Source: Rhizophagus irregularis | Lineage: Eukaryota; Glomeromycota; Glomeromycetes; Glomerales; Glomeraceae | DNA: 64,000 nucleotides | Direction of reading: 5' to 3' | NCBI RefSeq assembly: GCF_026210795.1 | Contig: NC_089456.1 | Coordinates: 2,110,501-2,174,500 of the forward strand | In this document: positions 44,324 to 55,545 of the stretch, in pieces | How the letters are laid out: every line of letters begins with the position of its first letter | How positions within the stretch are numbered: position 1 is the stretch's first letter | Notes under the pieces: generated by a model | The model's database searches: none | The model's input: the letters and a program-made list of their open reading frames with translations, nothing else | Told to the model about the DNA's origin: nothing | Translations under genes and position numbers: made by a program

Positions 44324-44441
44324 CGATCCTTTATTTGTAACTTCTAATGATCATGTGGAGATGATCATTTTCCTTTCTCGGAGATCCTGTACTCGTAACC
44401 TGTAGTGATCATGTGAGGATGATCACTTTTCCTTTCTCGGA
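44324..44441. repeat. two ~60-bp repeats beside the PBS
   Basis: Imperfect pair, each with GATCATGTG..GATGATCA hairpin and ending CCTTTCTCGGA. The end of the second copy is part of the tRNA primer-binding site. Confidence 0.6.
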
Positions 44442-44451
44442 GCATGCACCA
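44435..44451 (-). promoter_or_regulatory. primer-binding site (glycine-tRNA type)
   Basis: The minus strand reads TGGTGCATGCTCCGAGA two bases after the 5' LTR. It is complementary to a tRNA 3' end CTCGGAGCATGCACCA; the acceptor would begin GCATGCT, like the tRNA-Gly-like relic at 1843-1914. Confidence 0.65.
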
Positions 44452-44453
44452 CT

Positions 44454-45061
44454 TGTAACACCTGAGCCCATAGAGAATTATGTTTGCCACCTCAGGTATT
44501 AACAAAATGACTCTTTATTAATAATATAAATAAATACAATAATATGCTTGGTTTAATAACATTAAATAATAAAATAAATAATTCATAACAAAATTCGTCC
44601 CATTTTCTCCTTTTCCAAAAGGTGATCTTCACGCCCTTTTATGTTTGTTTTTGTGTAACTAAATTCATAATTTCGATTCATGGATTTAAATTATTAAAGT
44701 ATTTCCATTGTTTTAAAGTATTTCCATTATCTTAATTTTGTATCCATTTGATCATCATGAACTCCTGAATTATGATTTATAATATGAACGTAGTGATCAA
44801 CAAATTAATCACTTGACACCTCAGATCACTTGATTTCATTCAATTTAGTATCTTTCGGATCTTCATTTATCCTTAAATCTCGTGACTAATAGTTTAAGGT
44901 CATCACGGACCAACTACCTTAATCCATGTGATTATTAGTTTAACGACTTCTCGGTCCAATTAAAATAAAAATAAAAATAAGTTAAAATTTTATACACTAA
45001 GACTAAATGTAATACTGCGCCCCACAATTAATAAATTTACTAGGTATACTACGGCATTACA
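44454..45061 (-). repeat. right LTR (5' LTR of the minus-strand element)
   Basis: 608 bp, one base different from 1202-1809 by eye. As 5' LTR it should hold the promoter; in this orientation it points away from the adjacent F-box gene. Confidence 0.93.
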
Positions 45062-45308
45062 CCGTTCAGGCGCAGATCGTTGTGGAATTCCAGGAGATTT
45101 TCTGCGGTTAAACCGGTCCTGATGATCGGCAATCAGGAATTCGGCTCCGATTTTCGGCTAACTACACCATTATGTGAAAAAAACTATTACACAGCCTTAA
45201 ATTAATATCACCATTCCGAAATTGATATAAATTATCCCAAGTTTGGCATAACAATAAAAAATTTTTTATACCTCCCGTCCTCCCTTTTCTCTCTCTTCGC
45301 TTAACAGT

Positions 45309-46877
45309 ATGTCATGCTCAAAATTATTTTTAGGAGATTTACCTGAATTAATATATGATATTTTAACTTTTCTTCGGAATGATATAATAACTTTACATTC
45401 ATGCATTTTAGTTAATAAATTATGGTGTCGTTTGGCGATTCCTTTATTATGGGAAGATCCATTTTCAACTCCTTTTCTAGATTACATATTTATTGATATT
45501 TACTTTAATAATTTAGACGATGATTTAAGAACAAAATTAGATAAATATAATAGATATAAAAAAAAAGTTAATTTATTACCTTCGAATCCACTTTTCAATT
45601 ATCCTAGTTTTATAAAATATTTAAAAACAAGCCAGTTTATTTATATTACTGAATATTGGTTTCGGAATCGTAACCCTAAAATTTTGCATTCAAGACTTAA
45701 AGGTATAAAATTAATTCAAATGTTATTAATTGAAACATTTATTAGAAATGTAAAGAACTTACATACTCTTGAAATTGTGGTTTTCTCTAATCCTTATTTA
45801 AATAATATTCTTGAAATAATTTTACATAATATAGATTTTTTTCACAATATTAAAAATTTAAAACTTTCTTTTCTCGCTTGGAAAGATGGTACTGTAATTA
45901 TTGAAACTCTATGTAAGAATCGCATATTACAAGCAATTAATACACATCGAAATCTGAAAAAAATTATATTCAATCAAGAGTGTTCTTCTTATTTTAAGTT
46001 ATTATTTTTATCTAATTATTCAAATACTTTAAATATAATCGTATTATTAAACGTCAATTTTGATAGTATCAATTTAAGTAAATTAATTGAACAAGCAAAT
46101 GTTTTAGAATCTATTCATATGATTAATTGTTCTATAAACACTAGTTTGGATAAACAAATTGCTAATTTATCCAAACCATTTAAATTAAAATCTTTATATA
46201 TGGAAGATATATTAAATATTAATTCGTTACAATTATTATTTCAAAAATCTGGCGATTATTTAGAAAATTTTGGGTATAATTTTTCTTATTTTTGCTATGA
46301 TGATTTGTCATTAAAACAACAATTACTTGAATTAGTTGCAAAATATTGTAAAAATATCAAATTACTTGATTTATTAGAATTTCAAAATGGGGTTACTTAT
46401 CCAATATTCAATTTAATTGAAAATATTAAACAAAATCTTAAATATCTAAATATCGGATTACCAGCTAAAGTTAATGATATTAGATTTGATGGGTGTAGTT
46501 CAATCATATTACAAAATTTAGGAAAATCTTTATCTTCTAAATTAGAGCATTTAGATTTGTGTCTTAACATTAAAGTAAGGGATTTTGAAGAATTCTTAAA
46601 AAGTATTCAAAATACTTTTATTAAAAAATTATCGATCTATAGTAGGGGAGGTGATAACATTTTAGTATTATTACCATATTTGAGACATTATATTATGAAA
46701 AAGAAATGTGTTAAGTATTTGGCTGTTATTAGTGGAGAATCATCATATAATAGAATGGATTTGTTGTATTTGAAAGATGAAGTGGAGGAATTTGAATTGT
46801 ATAATATTGAAGTGCAAAATTATTGTAGCAACAAGATGGTTGAAGCAAGGGGTAATTTTGTATTGAAAATTGATTGA
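45309..46877 (+). CDS. F-box protein with leucine-rich-repeat-like body (1)
   Basis: 522 aa, single exon. Residues 1-50 (LFLGDLPELIYDIL..LHSCILVNKLWCRLAIPLLWEDP) form an F-box that binds SKP1 in SCF ubiquitin ligases. The rest is leucine/isoleucine/asparagine-rich with recurring L..L.L and NLK.L patterns, LRR-like but degenerate, probably the substrate-binding part. Close paralog of 48308 and 55681. No signal peptide or membrane segment. Starts 248 bases from the right LTR, so the transposon nest lies in its promoter region. Confidence 0.85.
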   Translation: MSCSKLFLGDLPELIYDILTFLRNDIITLHSCILVNKLWCRLAIPLLWEDPFSTPFLDYIFIDIYFNNLDDDLRTKLDKYNRYKKKVNLLPSNPLFNYPSFIKYLKTSQFIYITEYWFRNRNPKILHSRLKGIKLIQMLLIETFIRNVKNLHTLEIVVFSNPYLNNILEIILHNIDFFHNIKNLKLSFLAWKDGTVIIETLCKNRILQAINTHRNLKKIIFNQECSSYFKLLFLSNYSNTLNIIVLLNVNFDSINLSKLIEQANVLESIHMINCSINTSLDKQIANLSKPFKLKSLYMEDILNINSLQLLFQKSGDYLENFGYNFSYFCYDDLSLKQQLLELVAKYCKNIKLLDLLEFQNGVTYPIFNLIENIKQNLKYLNIGLPAKVNDIRFDGCSSIILQNLGKSLSSKLEHLDLCLNIKVRDFEEFLKSIQNTFIKKLSIYSRGGDNILVLLPYLRHYIMKKKCVKYLAVISGESSYNRMDLLYLKDEVEEFELYNIEVQNYCSNKMVEARGNFVLKID

Positions 46878-47580
46878 TTATTTATTAGTTAATTTAAAAT
46901 TATCATATTTGAGCATTAATCTTTAAATAACAAGCCTTTGGAGATTAAGTAAAATTGTTAGCAGGTGTGGGATTACCTTAGATATTGATTTTTATTAAAT
47001 TTTTTATGGAGTAATTATTAGCTTTTTTTACAATAGTGTACTTAAAATAATATTTATTTATTTATTAAAATTAAATTTAATAAAGTGTAAAAGGGTTATT
47101 TTGAAGTGTATTTATTGTAAAAGTAATAAAATGATTAATATGTTAAGTTTTACTTTTTATTCGATTTTTTTTCCTAAGATAAACGTGTGAAATAACATTG
47201 CGCCAATTAAAATTCAGACGTCACAAAATCACGTGGGGTATGTGGTGATACTGGGTAAATTTCAAACACCCCGTGTACAAATAGAAATAAAATATTCTAA
47301 ATTAATTTATGTAAGTACATAAAATGAAGGAAATAGGCGAAGAAGCTTTAAATTCCATTAATCGTAAAATTATAAGGAATATTTTTAAACCCTTTATTAT
47401 TAAAAAACAGAACATAAATTATCACCAGTTTTATTATCGGCCATTATTGTATTAGTATGAACATAAACAATTTGCTGATATTCTACTATCTTATACTTAT
47501 ATAATATTTAAAAATCATTTAATAATATAGAGGGTATTTTTAATTTAAAAAAAAATTCCAGTTGTTGATCAATCGGACCC
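46878..47580. other. intergenic, no gene seen
   Basis: AT-rich; a short higher-GC patch at 47160-47280 with CACGTGGGG. No ORF or RNA supported. Confidence 0.5.
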
Positions 47581-47584
47581 GGTT

Positions 47585-48070
47585 CACCATCCAGAAACAA
47601 TGGAAGTAGGGGCGAAAATTAATAAAGCCATTTCCGTTTCAGTTTTTCTTTTAGCTTGTCTGCGTTGTTCCTCTTCTTTATCGTCTAAAATACAAGATTC
47701 GCGTCTTAATTCTCTTGCAGGAATAAAATTTACTGGATGATGATAATGTCCATATTGCCGATCTCGATCTCTATCGGCTTTCTTTCTCTCTCACGTTCTC
47801 TTTCTATTTTCCCTTCCATGTGAACTTTTTCAGCTTTAGCTCTACGATTTGCTCGTTCTTCCTCTTCTCTCTGACGCTCTCGTTCTCTTGCTGCAGCACG
47901 TTCTCGAAAGAATGTTATTCTCAGTAAATAACAAAGATCCTTTTGATCTAGAGGAAGACCAGCCGGTAAATCTGTGTCATCATCCTTTTCTCCATGTTCT
48001 GTTTTTATTTCTGTAGCTGGTGATGTTCGATGAGCTAGTTTACGTATAATTTGGTGCGATCATCATGGCG
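47585..48070 (-). pseudogene. frameshifted coiled-coil gene fragment
   Basis: The minus strand reads LPAGLPLDQKDLCYLLRITFF then a highly charged ERERQREEEERANRRAKAE helix; one base is missing near 47790 and the next frame continues DRDRDRQYGHYHHPVNF through KEEEQRRQAKRKTETE to a stop near 47585. Codon-like order on both sides of the break supports a decayed exon of a charged coiled-coil protein. No family recognised, no ATG found. Confidence 0.5.
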
Positions 48071-48144
48071 TTACAAACAATTTTTTAATTCCGATAGCAA
48101 AATGTTAGTTACTGGCTGACTACTGCGTATGTCATTTTGTTTGT

Positions 48145-48230
48145 ATTACTAATTGCGCCTAATTATTAAAGAATGTTACACACAATTTATTATTGACATT
48201 GTTTGTGCGACAATATCGGAATCATTACTC
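48145..48230 (+). promoter_or_regulatory. shared F-box promoter segment (copy 1)
   Basis: CTGCGCCTAATTATTAAAG..ACATTG..TGTGCGACAATAT upstream of 48308. Matches 55546-55625 upstream of the next paralog and an orphan copy at 57827. Confidence 0.45.
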
Positions 48231-48307
48231 CGAAAATTATATATAAATTTACTTAGTTTGGTCTTATAATAAAATGATACACCCTTATTCTTCTTTTCGT
48301 TTACAAT

Positions 48308-49822
48308 ATGTCAAGTTCGAAAATATTTTCGGGGGATTTACCTGAACTAATATATGAAATCATCGAACATTTTCAGAATGATTATTTAACCTTACATTCA
48401 TGTATTTTAGTTAATAAACTATGGTGTCGTTTAGCAATTCCATTATTATGGGAAAATCCATTTTCAATCACTACTGGAAATTACAATTTTATTAAAGTTT
48501 ACTTATATAATTTGAATAAATATTTAAAAGCAACATTAAGTAAATACCAAATTATTGATTCTTTGTTAACTTCAAATACACTTTTCAATTATCCTAGTTT
48601 TATAAGATATTTAAACATAAATAAAATTAATACTTCTATTGATATGTGGTTAAAAGCTAATGATATAACCTTAAATATAGATTTAGTATTTGAATTTAAA
48701 AATTTTATTAATATGTCATTAATTAAATTATTTATTGAAAATGAAGTAAATTTACATACCCTTGATCTTGAGGCCTCCAACACAAATTATGTTACATATA
48801 TTGAACATGTTCTTGAGATAATTTTACAAAATCCAAATTTCATTAGTAATAATATTAGAAATTTAAAATTTTCTATTTCAAGTTCTGGTTCTAAGATTTT
48901 AAATCGTGTAACACAAATAATTAATTCAAACCAAAATCTCAAAAAAATATCCTTCATTTATAATACCAATACCTTTCTTTTATATCAATCATTATTATTA
49001 TCGAAAGAATCTAATTGTTCGAATACCTTGAATACAATCGTTTTCTATTATATCAATTTTAATCGTATAAATAATTTAGATAAAATATTTGAACAATTAA
49101 ATGTTTTAGAATCTGTTCATATTTTTTTTTGTTATTCTTTAAATAGTTTTATTCAAAAAATTATTAATTTACCTAAACCATTTAAATTAAAATCTTTATT
49201 TACAAATGAGAAATTACGAATTGAATTATTACCATTATTGTTACAAAAATCTGGTGATTATTTAGAGAATTTTGAATGTGAACTTAATTATGATGAACAA
49301 AGATTATTAGAATTAATTACAAAATATTGTAAAAATATCAAATTTCTTGATATATATGGATTTGAAAATCATTTTACTTCTCTAATATTCAATTTAATTG
49401 AAAATATTAAACAAAATCTTAATTATCTTTCGATCGGTGTAGATTATCAAAATGGTAATATCGAATCTAATTCAATATTATTACAAAATTTAGGACAAAT
49501 CCTTCCTCCTAAATTAGAATATTTAAATTTAGTTCTCTACTTTAAAGTAAATGATTTTAAAATTTTCTTAAGAAATTCTCAAGGAACTTTTATTAAGAAA
49601 TTGTTAATAAATCAAAAAGGTAGTGATGATATTTTACATTGTATAAAGGAATTTATTATGAAGGAAAAAAGAGTCAAATATTTGGCTATAAGGAATTCTA
49701 ATAATGGTGAATTATGTCGTTTTGAAAATGAAGCAAAGGAATTTGAGTTATATAATATTAAACTACAATATTATTATGCCATATTTATTTATTCTTATAA
49801 TTATATGAAGGAACTTTATTAA
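48308..49822 (+). CDS. F-box protein with LRR-like body (2)
   Basis: 504 aa, single exon. N-terminal F-box KIFSGDLPELIYEII..LVNKLWCRLAIPLLWENP; body with leucine-rich stretches; conserved LPKPFKLKSLF, LLQKSGDYLENFE and ILPPKLEYLNL blocks shared with its neighbours. Likely SCF substrate receptor of the expanded host family. Upstream it shares a TGCGCCTAATTATTAAA promoter segment with 55681. The C-terminal sequence drifts from the paralogs in the last 15 residues. Confidence 0.85.
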   Translation: MSSSKIFSGDLPELIYEIIEHFQNDYLTLHSCILVNKLWCRLAIPLLWENPFSITTGNYNFIKVYLYNLNKYLKATLSKYQIIDSLLTSNTLFNYPSFIRYLNINKINTSIDMWLKANDITLNIDLVFEFKNFINMSLIKLFIENEVNLHTLDLEASNTNYVTYIEHVLEIILQNPNFISNNIRNLKFSISSSGSKILNRVTQIINSNQNLKKISFIYNTNTFLLYQSLLLSKESNCSNTLNTIVFYYINFNRINNLDKIFEQLNVLESVHIFFCYSLNSFIQKIINLPKPFKLKSLFTNEKLRIELLPLLLQKSGDYLENFECELNYDEQRLLELITKYCKNIKFLDIYGFENHFTSLIFNLIENIKQNLNYLSIGVDYQNGNIESNSILLQNLGQILPPKLEYLNLVLYFKVNDFKIFLRNSQGTFIKKLLINQKGSDDILHCIKEFIMKEKRVKYLAIRNSNNGELCRFENEAKEFELYNIKLQYYYAIFIYSYNYMKELY

Positions 49823-50800
49823 TTATTTGATAGTGATTTAAATTATTATATATTAACATTCATCATTATAAATAAAATTTTTATTAGTTTACACTATAAT
49901 TTGACAAGTTTTATTTTATACTTTGCAATTTATCTACCATGTAAATATTCAATTCTCACGCAATCTGTCCTCCGCATAATTGGGGAGAATGTTGATCTTA
50001 GTGGACCGATTTGATTAATAAAGAATCTAACTATTAAATATTAAATAAACAATTTTTTTTTCATTACATTTCCATATTTGAGTTCAGTTATTTTGTTAAT
50101 TCGCCATATCGTATTACGTCTTATATTTTGAGTTTACCTTTATGACTAATAACAGTGATAAAAAGGTTTTGAGAGCGAAACCTTTTAGTATCACTGTATT
50201 TGCATCATTAATTCGTGATCCGTGAGTTAACTGTAAATATATAATTTAAGTCAAATTTATATTTTATTTTGAATAGACATAAAGATATAAAAATTATTAG
50301 ACAGAATATCCCAATATAAAACCAATAATTTTAATAATTTTTTTTTACTATTTACAATATATAAACAATTCTTATAATATTACTCTTTCAAAATATTTAC
50401 ACCACAAAAATATTTGTTGATTGATTCAAATATGATCCAACCCGAACTAAAAATCTGGGCCGGGCCATAATAGGTTTTGACCTCCCTTTGAGTTGGATAA
50501 CTTTACAATATTAAAGATTAACATAAAATACAATGTAATTTTTTACTTTGTTGCAATTTTATAACATATTACATACAATTTATTCTATTTATTTTTGATA
50601 TAATTTTATAAATAATAATACTTTATTTAATCATAAAAAATACATTCCAATAAAATATCATCTGTAGTAATGTTGAAGAAAATAAATGGTAAATAATAAA
50701 GAAATTTATACCCTTCCTTTCTTTTATTCAGCTGCTTTTATCTATATGTAAAAAATAAATTATTAAATAATATTATTAATAAAATAAATCATATAAAAGG
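49823..50800. other. intergenic, one small hairpin
   Basis: AT-rich. A perfect-looking hairpin at 50152-50197: ACAGTGATAAAAAGG and TACTAAAAGG-type arms around GAGAGCGA; it may be a mariner-type solo relic. Nothing else supported. Confidence 0.5.
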
Positions 50801-52404
50801 TTAATGAATATAAGTACCTAAATCTAGTTTAGTAAAATCTAAAAAAAATAATTATATATATCAAATAAAATATTTAAAAAATGCTTTTGTAAAGTAAATT
50901 AGGAAATTAATTACCTGAATATTCTCCAAATGAATTATCATCATCCTTGTTATCAATAGCATTTTTTGGTTCTGGAAGATTTTTAAAATCTAAAAGCCTA
51001 CTTGTGTAAATTGCTTGACGATTTGTAGTATATGAAAGAGTAGGACCAGTATATAATAATGAAGAAGAAGTTAACTTCTCATTAATTTTATCTGCTTCTT
51101 CAATTTGCTTATTGATTTCACGATCACTATAATATTCACTTGAAGAATATAAACCATATAATAATTCATGTAATTCATTTGCTTTAGGTCGTTTTAAAGG
51201 ATCAGCATCCCAACATTGTTTAATTATGTTTAAAACTAATTGAGGAATTTTATAATTTGATTTTGGCCTAAGTCCTTGACAAATGCTAATAGCTAAGAAT
51301 TTATCATGAGTAATATCATGATAAGGAGGAAGCCCTGTACAGACTTCATATGCAATAATTCCAAAACCATAAATATCGCTTTCTTGAGTGTATCCTTTTC
51401 CTCTTAAAACTTCTGGTGCTACATAGGGTAATACTCCATATAGTTCATTACATTCATTTTGAGATGATTTTACATTTGCTGGTCGACATAAGCCTAAATC
51501 AGTAATAATAAAAGATTCGCTGTCATTTAATATATTACCACAATGAAAATCACGATGAATTAATCCTTTTTGATGAATATCATTGAGGCCTAGTGCAATT
51601 ATAAATAAAATATCCAACTTTTTATTCCAATTTGTTGAATTAAAATTAATATTTAAATGTTGTCTTAAACTACCATCTTTTGCATATCCCATTACTATCA
51701 TAAAATCTCTAGATTCTGGATCTTTAGTAATGCCATAACACCATGCTATACTAGAAATTATATGTTCTGACAAAATCATATGTGTTTCAATCTAAAAAAG
51801 AATCCATAATAATAATAATTAATAAATAGTTTAACATTTATAATAGGACAATATCTTGAAATTATATACAAAATAAGTAACTTACTTCTCTTAAAAAATC
51901 GGATGTAATATCTTGAGAATTATGTAAACATTTTAAAACAACTGGAAAATTCTTATATTCCCTACAATAATGTTTACTTCTTATCCATTTATTATTCTCA
52001 AAATCCCAACTTTCTATCCATCCATCTTTCCAAATTGCTTTATAAATAGTTCCAAATCCTCCTTTTGCCAAGTATTCAACATTTTCAAATCTATCATATT
52101 CAATCCATTCTATAACTTCTCGATAATCTTTAGCTTTAAGTTGTACTTTTTGAATAAACTTGTCAACTTCATTATTTCCACTAGTCCAATTTTTGAAATT
52201 TTGTTGAAATTTACATTGACACCAAAAAATAGAAGCTCTAGGTTGCTTACATTCTTCGCATAAACCATTTTCTTTATAACGTTCTTTTAATTCTTCATTT
52301 AATATTAACTTATCAATTAACAAACTTTGTTCTTCAGATAGTTCTTCATGGTTAAAATCTTTTATTTGCTCAAATATATTATCTGTAATCATAAATTCTT
52401 CCAT
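50801..52404 (-). CDS. TKL-type protein kinase (3 exons)
   Basis: Exons 52404-51886, 51791-50915 and 50838-50801, all with GT..AG introns; the last join gives SDFTKLDL, a usual ending of this fungal family. N-terminus has CEECKQPRASIFWCQC. Kinase parts: G-loop AKGGFGTIYKA, lysine in PVVLKCLH, MVMGYAKDGSLRQHL hinge, HRDFHCGNIL catalytic loop, ITDLGLCRPA (DLG instead of DFG), YVAPEVLRG, DIYGFGIIAYE. Predicted active Ser/Thr or Tyr-like cytoplasmic kinase. Members are hugely expanded in Glomeromycotina (family knowledge). Size ~477 aa. Confidence 0.88.
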
Positions 52405-54193
52405 ATTGGATTAATAAATGTAACTTCAATTTTATGTCTAGCCAGAATAAAAAAGTTTTTTTTTTAAAAAAAAAAGAGGACTATTTAAAACGTATTACAG
52501 CAGCGATTGACAAAATTTTATTTTTATTTAGGTCAAACAATAAAGCGTTCAAGAAGTCAGCTGATGATCACAAAAATCACAGATCATTTAAGTAAGAAAT
52601 TTCCTTTGTTATAAATCCCAAACTATAAATACTTGTTTCACAAAAAAAAAAAGCTTTGTCGATCAATATTATTTGTTAGTACAATTATACTACAGTATAT
52701 AGGTACTTTATTGAAATTTTGAAAAATATAGTAGTCAATCAATATCATTACGTGTATTAAAAATTATGATAATTAGAATCGCGTTAAAATTGTTAGATTA
52801 AAAAATGTATTATCCAATTAGTTTGTTTTAAATCTATATAAAACTAAAAGAAACATTTTACCATTATTATATAAAGGAAATTCGTATTAACAAATGAATT
52901 TTTCAGTTATAATATAATTCATCATTAAAGTAGTTAATAATTTTAATCTTTTTGTAAATAAATAAAATAATTATTATGACAGAACAATAAATTATTAGAA
53001 TTTCCATCTATTTTTAACATCATTTTTTTTAATAACATGAAATTTTATTTTTAAAACAATTTTGGTATTTAATGATATAATAAATATTTTCTTAAAATTC
53101 AAAAATATAATAATTTAATAACGTCAAAAGTAGTTACGCTCAAAGATACTGTAAAATATGACTAAGTTTTAACAACTAGATTTAATGTTCTGAAAAAATA
53201 AAATTTAAGGTATTAATTGAAAGATAAACTGATTAGTAATCAATTATTGCTAAAAAAGAAGGTAAAAATTCTGAGTTACTTCTGTATCATATGCAGATTT
53301 CTGATCGAACCTAAAGAAAAAAAAATGAAGAAAAACGAATAATTATTTATTAAGCTCACTGCTCTAATTATTATTTGCAGTTTTGCACTATATTATCATG
53401 ACATAAAAAAATATATATGTACTGTACTTACATAAATACTAGTAACAAGTAAGACAGTAGTATTACGTTTTGGAAAACAAATAATATATTAATTTTCTAA
53501 CAAGCTAAATAGAAAAAAAATGAGTAAGAGTTACTAGCAAATTATCGATTTTTGATATAAAAAAAAGGTGCATAATAAATTATAAAAATTATTTATGTAT
53601 TATATACTATAATATATAAATTAAATATTATGGTTCGCCATCATGAACTAGTAGTTTTTACATATGATATTTCTTAAACTTATTTATTACAATTGGATCC
53701 TATTAATTTTAGATAAATTATACTATAAACTATAAAATACTTTAAAAGTTACGGATAAAGCTTCTACCGTAATTATTTTAATGATGTTTTGAATTTCTTA
53801 TATTTTTATACTTCGATTATACTGTAAGTGTAACAAAACATATAATCTGATTACATCGAATAGAAGCTATATTCTAACCAATTACTGTGATCACCACCAA
53901 TTTTGAGTTGGTTTGATCGATAAACATTAGGCAACCAATAGTTATGGTATTGTTTATCTTTGTCAGTATTTTTGTCTACTCGACCAAAACGACCTACATT
54001 TTTGGTGATACATATTTGATCATTCTACAAACAAAATTTATTGGCCACCTTTTGAGATTTGAACGTTATTAGGATAATGCATGAGGAATAGGGTCTTTTA
54101 GTCGGTGCTATATGGTAGTAATCAAGTTCGAATAGTACACCTGTGATAAAAGCTGATCCGGGTATAATTCAATTTTTTAAATAGGGTAAGTGA
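52405..54193. other. intergenic AT-rich stretch, no gene seen
   Basis: No ORF with codon-like structure. The 3' part (54085-54195) has TTTAGTCGGTGCTATATGG and GGGTATAATTCAATTT phrases, which recur near 54888 and 57540, so it belongs to a duplicated segment. Confidence 0.5.
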
Positions 54194-54199
54194 TTTATA

Positions 54200-54871
54200 T
54201 AGGACCCCGAACAATACTGATATAGGTAAGGTCCAGAAAAAAAAATTTACTATTAGCTGTACGCAGCACTTTTGACTATGATCAGTACGCATTTATAGCT
54301 CCTAACCCCTGAAATTTTTACAAAATACGCATTTTAATCCTCTAACTTCAAGTCAGTTTTTAAAATTTTAATTGGCTCTTTTATTAGTTGTATCAAATTG
54401 TTCTCTGTCTTCGTCTGCTTTACATCTTGAACATGCTACATGTCTATTTAAATAATCTTCTTCATACCTGTGGTTTAATTTGATTCCTTTTTCACATATA
54501 CATACTACTTTTTTTGCATTAACAATATGAGTAACGTATTTATGTTAGCCAATCACTCTTTACCATATTTCCAATGAAACATTATGTATGCAATACAGAA
54601 AAGATTTTTTTTCGAAAAAAAAAAAAATTTATTTTAAGATGATCGTTAAATAAAATTAATTATTATTTTTTATTTCCAAAAATATACCAAAAATAAGCAA
54701 ATCCAACATCTTACCATCCTAAAATCCAATCAAAATTACGCAAAATCAAATTCTAACCTTATCAAAATTTTTTGATAATTGTACGCATTCCCAAATTCTA
54801 ACATATTGAGAGCTACTAAGATGACGACGCATCTTCAGCTCCTACCTATATTAGTATTGTTCGGGGTCCTA
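54200..54871. mobile_element. non-autonomous DNA transposon, 672 bp
   Basis: TIR TAGGACCCCGAACAATACT at both ends (right end reads AGTATTGTTCGGGGTCCTA), flanked by TTTATA on both sides (54194-54199, 54872-54877). The minus strand inside still encodes a zinc-finger-like fragment: CICEKGIKLNHRYEEDYLNRH then CSRCK. That suggests derivation from an autonomous element with a small DNA-binding domain. Confidence 0.75.
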
Positions 54872-54877
54872 TTTATA

Positions 54878-55545
54878 TCCTGAATATTTTAGTCCGTGCT
54901 ATATGGTAACTAATTAAACGTTAATGAGTCTATTACGAGCAAATGTTGCTAAACAAAAACTGCAAACATGTCATTATTTTAATGACTATAAAACATGAAT
55001 TATGAATTTAAAAGTAAATATGGCAATTTTTTACTTTATTTTTATTTTTTATTAACATTGTAACTTGTAAGTATAAAACGGAATTTTTTTTTTAGGCAAA
55101 GAGATACTTTTATTTTTTATTTTTTTATGTTAAATTTAATTTGTAAGTTTGAATGCTTGTATCTTAACTTTGGTGGTAAAATTCGTGAACTTTTTTATAA
55201 TTTTAATGAGTTTTCTTGTATCCATAAATTTTTATTTTCTCGATTTTTTTAAAAATAAGTCTCATTTATTGTGAATATTTTGAGCGTTATGATACTATTC
55301 AGTAATGACATGAAAATTTTTATTAGAAGGAAATTAAAAAAATAAAAAAAGAAATATTTTCTTTTTTCTCTTATATTCTATTTTCTTATTATAAACATGT
55401 AAAATTTTATTAGCCTAATATAATTTTAGAATTCAAAGATATTCCAGTCGTACAAAAAAGTGTAAAAAAAAATAGATCTGCAGTGATCTGCATATGAGGC
55501 GGTAAATGCATTCTAAGTCGAATGCAGTAATTTTAAATAAAACTG
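54878..55545. other. intergenic, no gene seen
   Basis: AT-rich with T-homopolymer runs; leads into the promoter of 55681. Confidence 0.5.

Larger units (their letters stand above)
1202..45061 (-). mobile_element. Ty3/gypsy LTR retrotransposon, interrupted
   Basis: Two 608-bp direct repeats bound it, with TG..CA ends and a CCGT target duplication (1198-1201, 45062-45065). Genes read on the minus strand in Ty3 order: gag (43366 down to 36303), protease, RT-RNase H, kinase-integrase (to 32767), integrase tail (32766-32401, then 2302-2147). The PBS lies beside the right LTR and the polypurine tract beside the left LTR, confirming orientation. It is interrupted by a Polinton (2303-32400) and a hAT (39090-42545); without them it is ~10.3 kb. 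RT carries a small deletion with frameshift and integrase an in-frame stop, so this copy is not autonomous. Confidence 0.9.
1133..45173. mobile_element. MULE-like MITE split by the Ty3 element
   Basis: The outermost layer of the nest. TIR ATAATGGTGGTGTAGTTAGCC at the left matches the reverse complement of the right end (ATAATGGTGTAGTTAGCC) apart from two extra bases. Flanks are GTGAAATAA (1124-1132) and GTGAAAAAA (45174-45182), a 9-bp duplication with one mismatch, as for Mutator-like elements. Only 1133-1201 and 45066-45173 belong to it (~177 bp); the rest is the inserted LTR element. It has no coding capacity. It lies ~135 bp upstream of the F-box gene at 45309. Confidence 0.65.
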
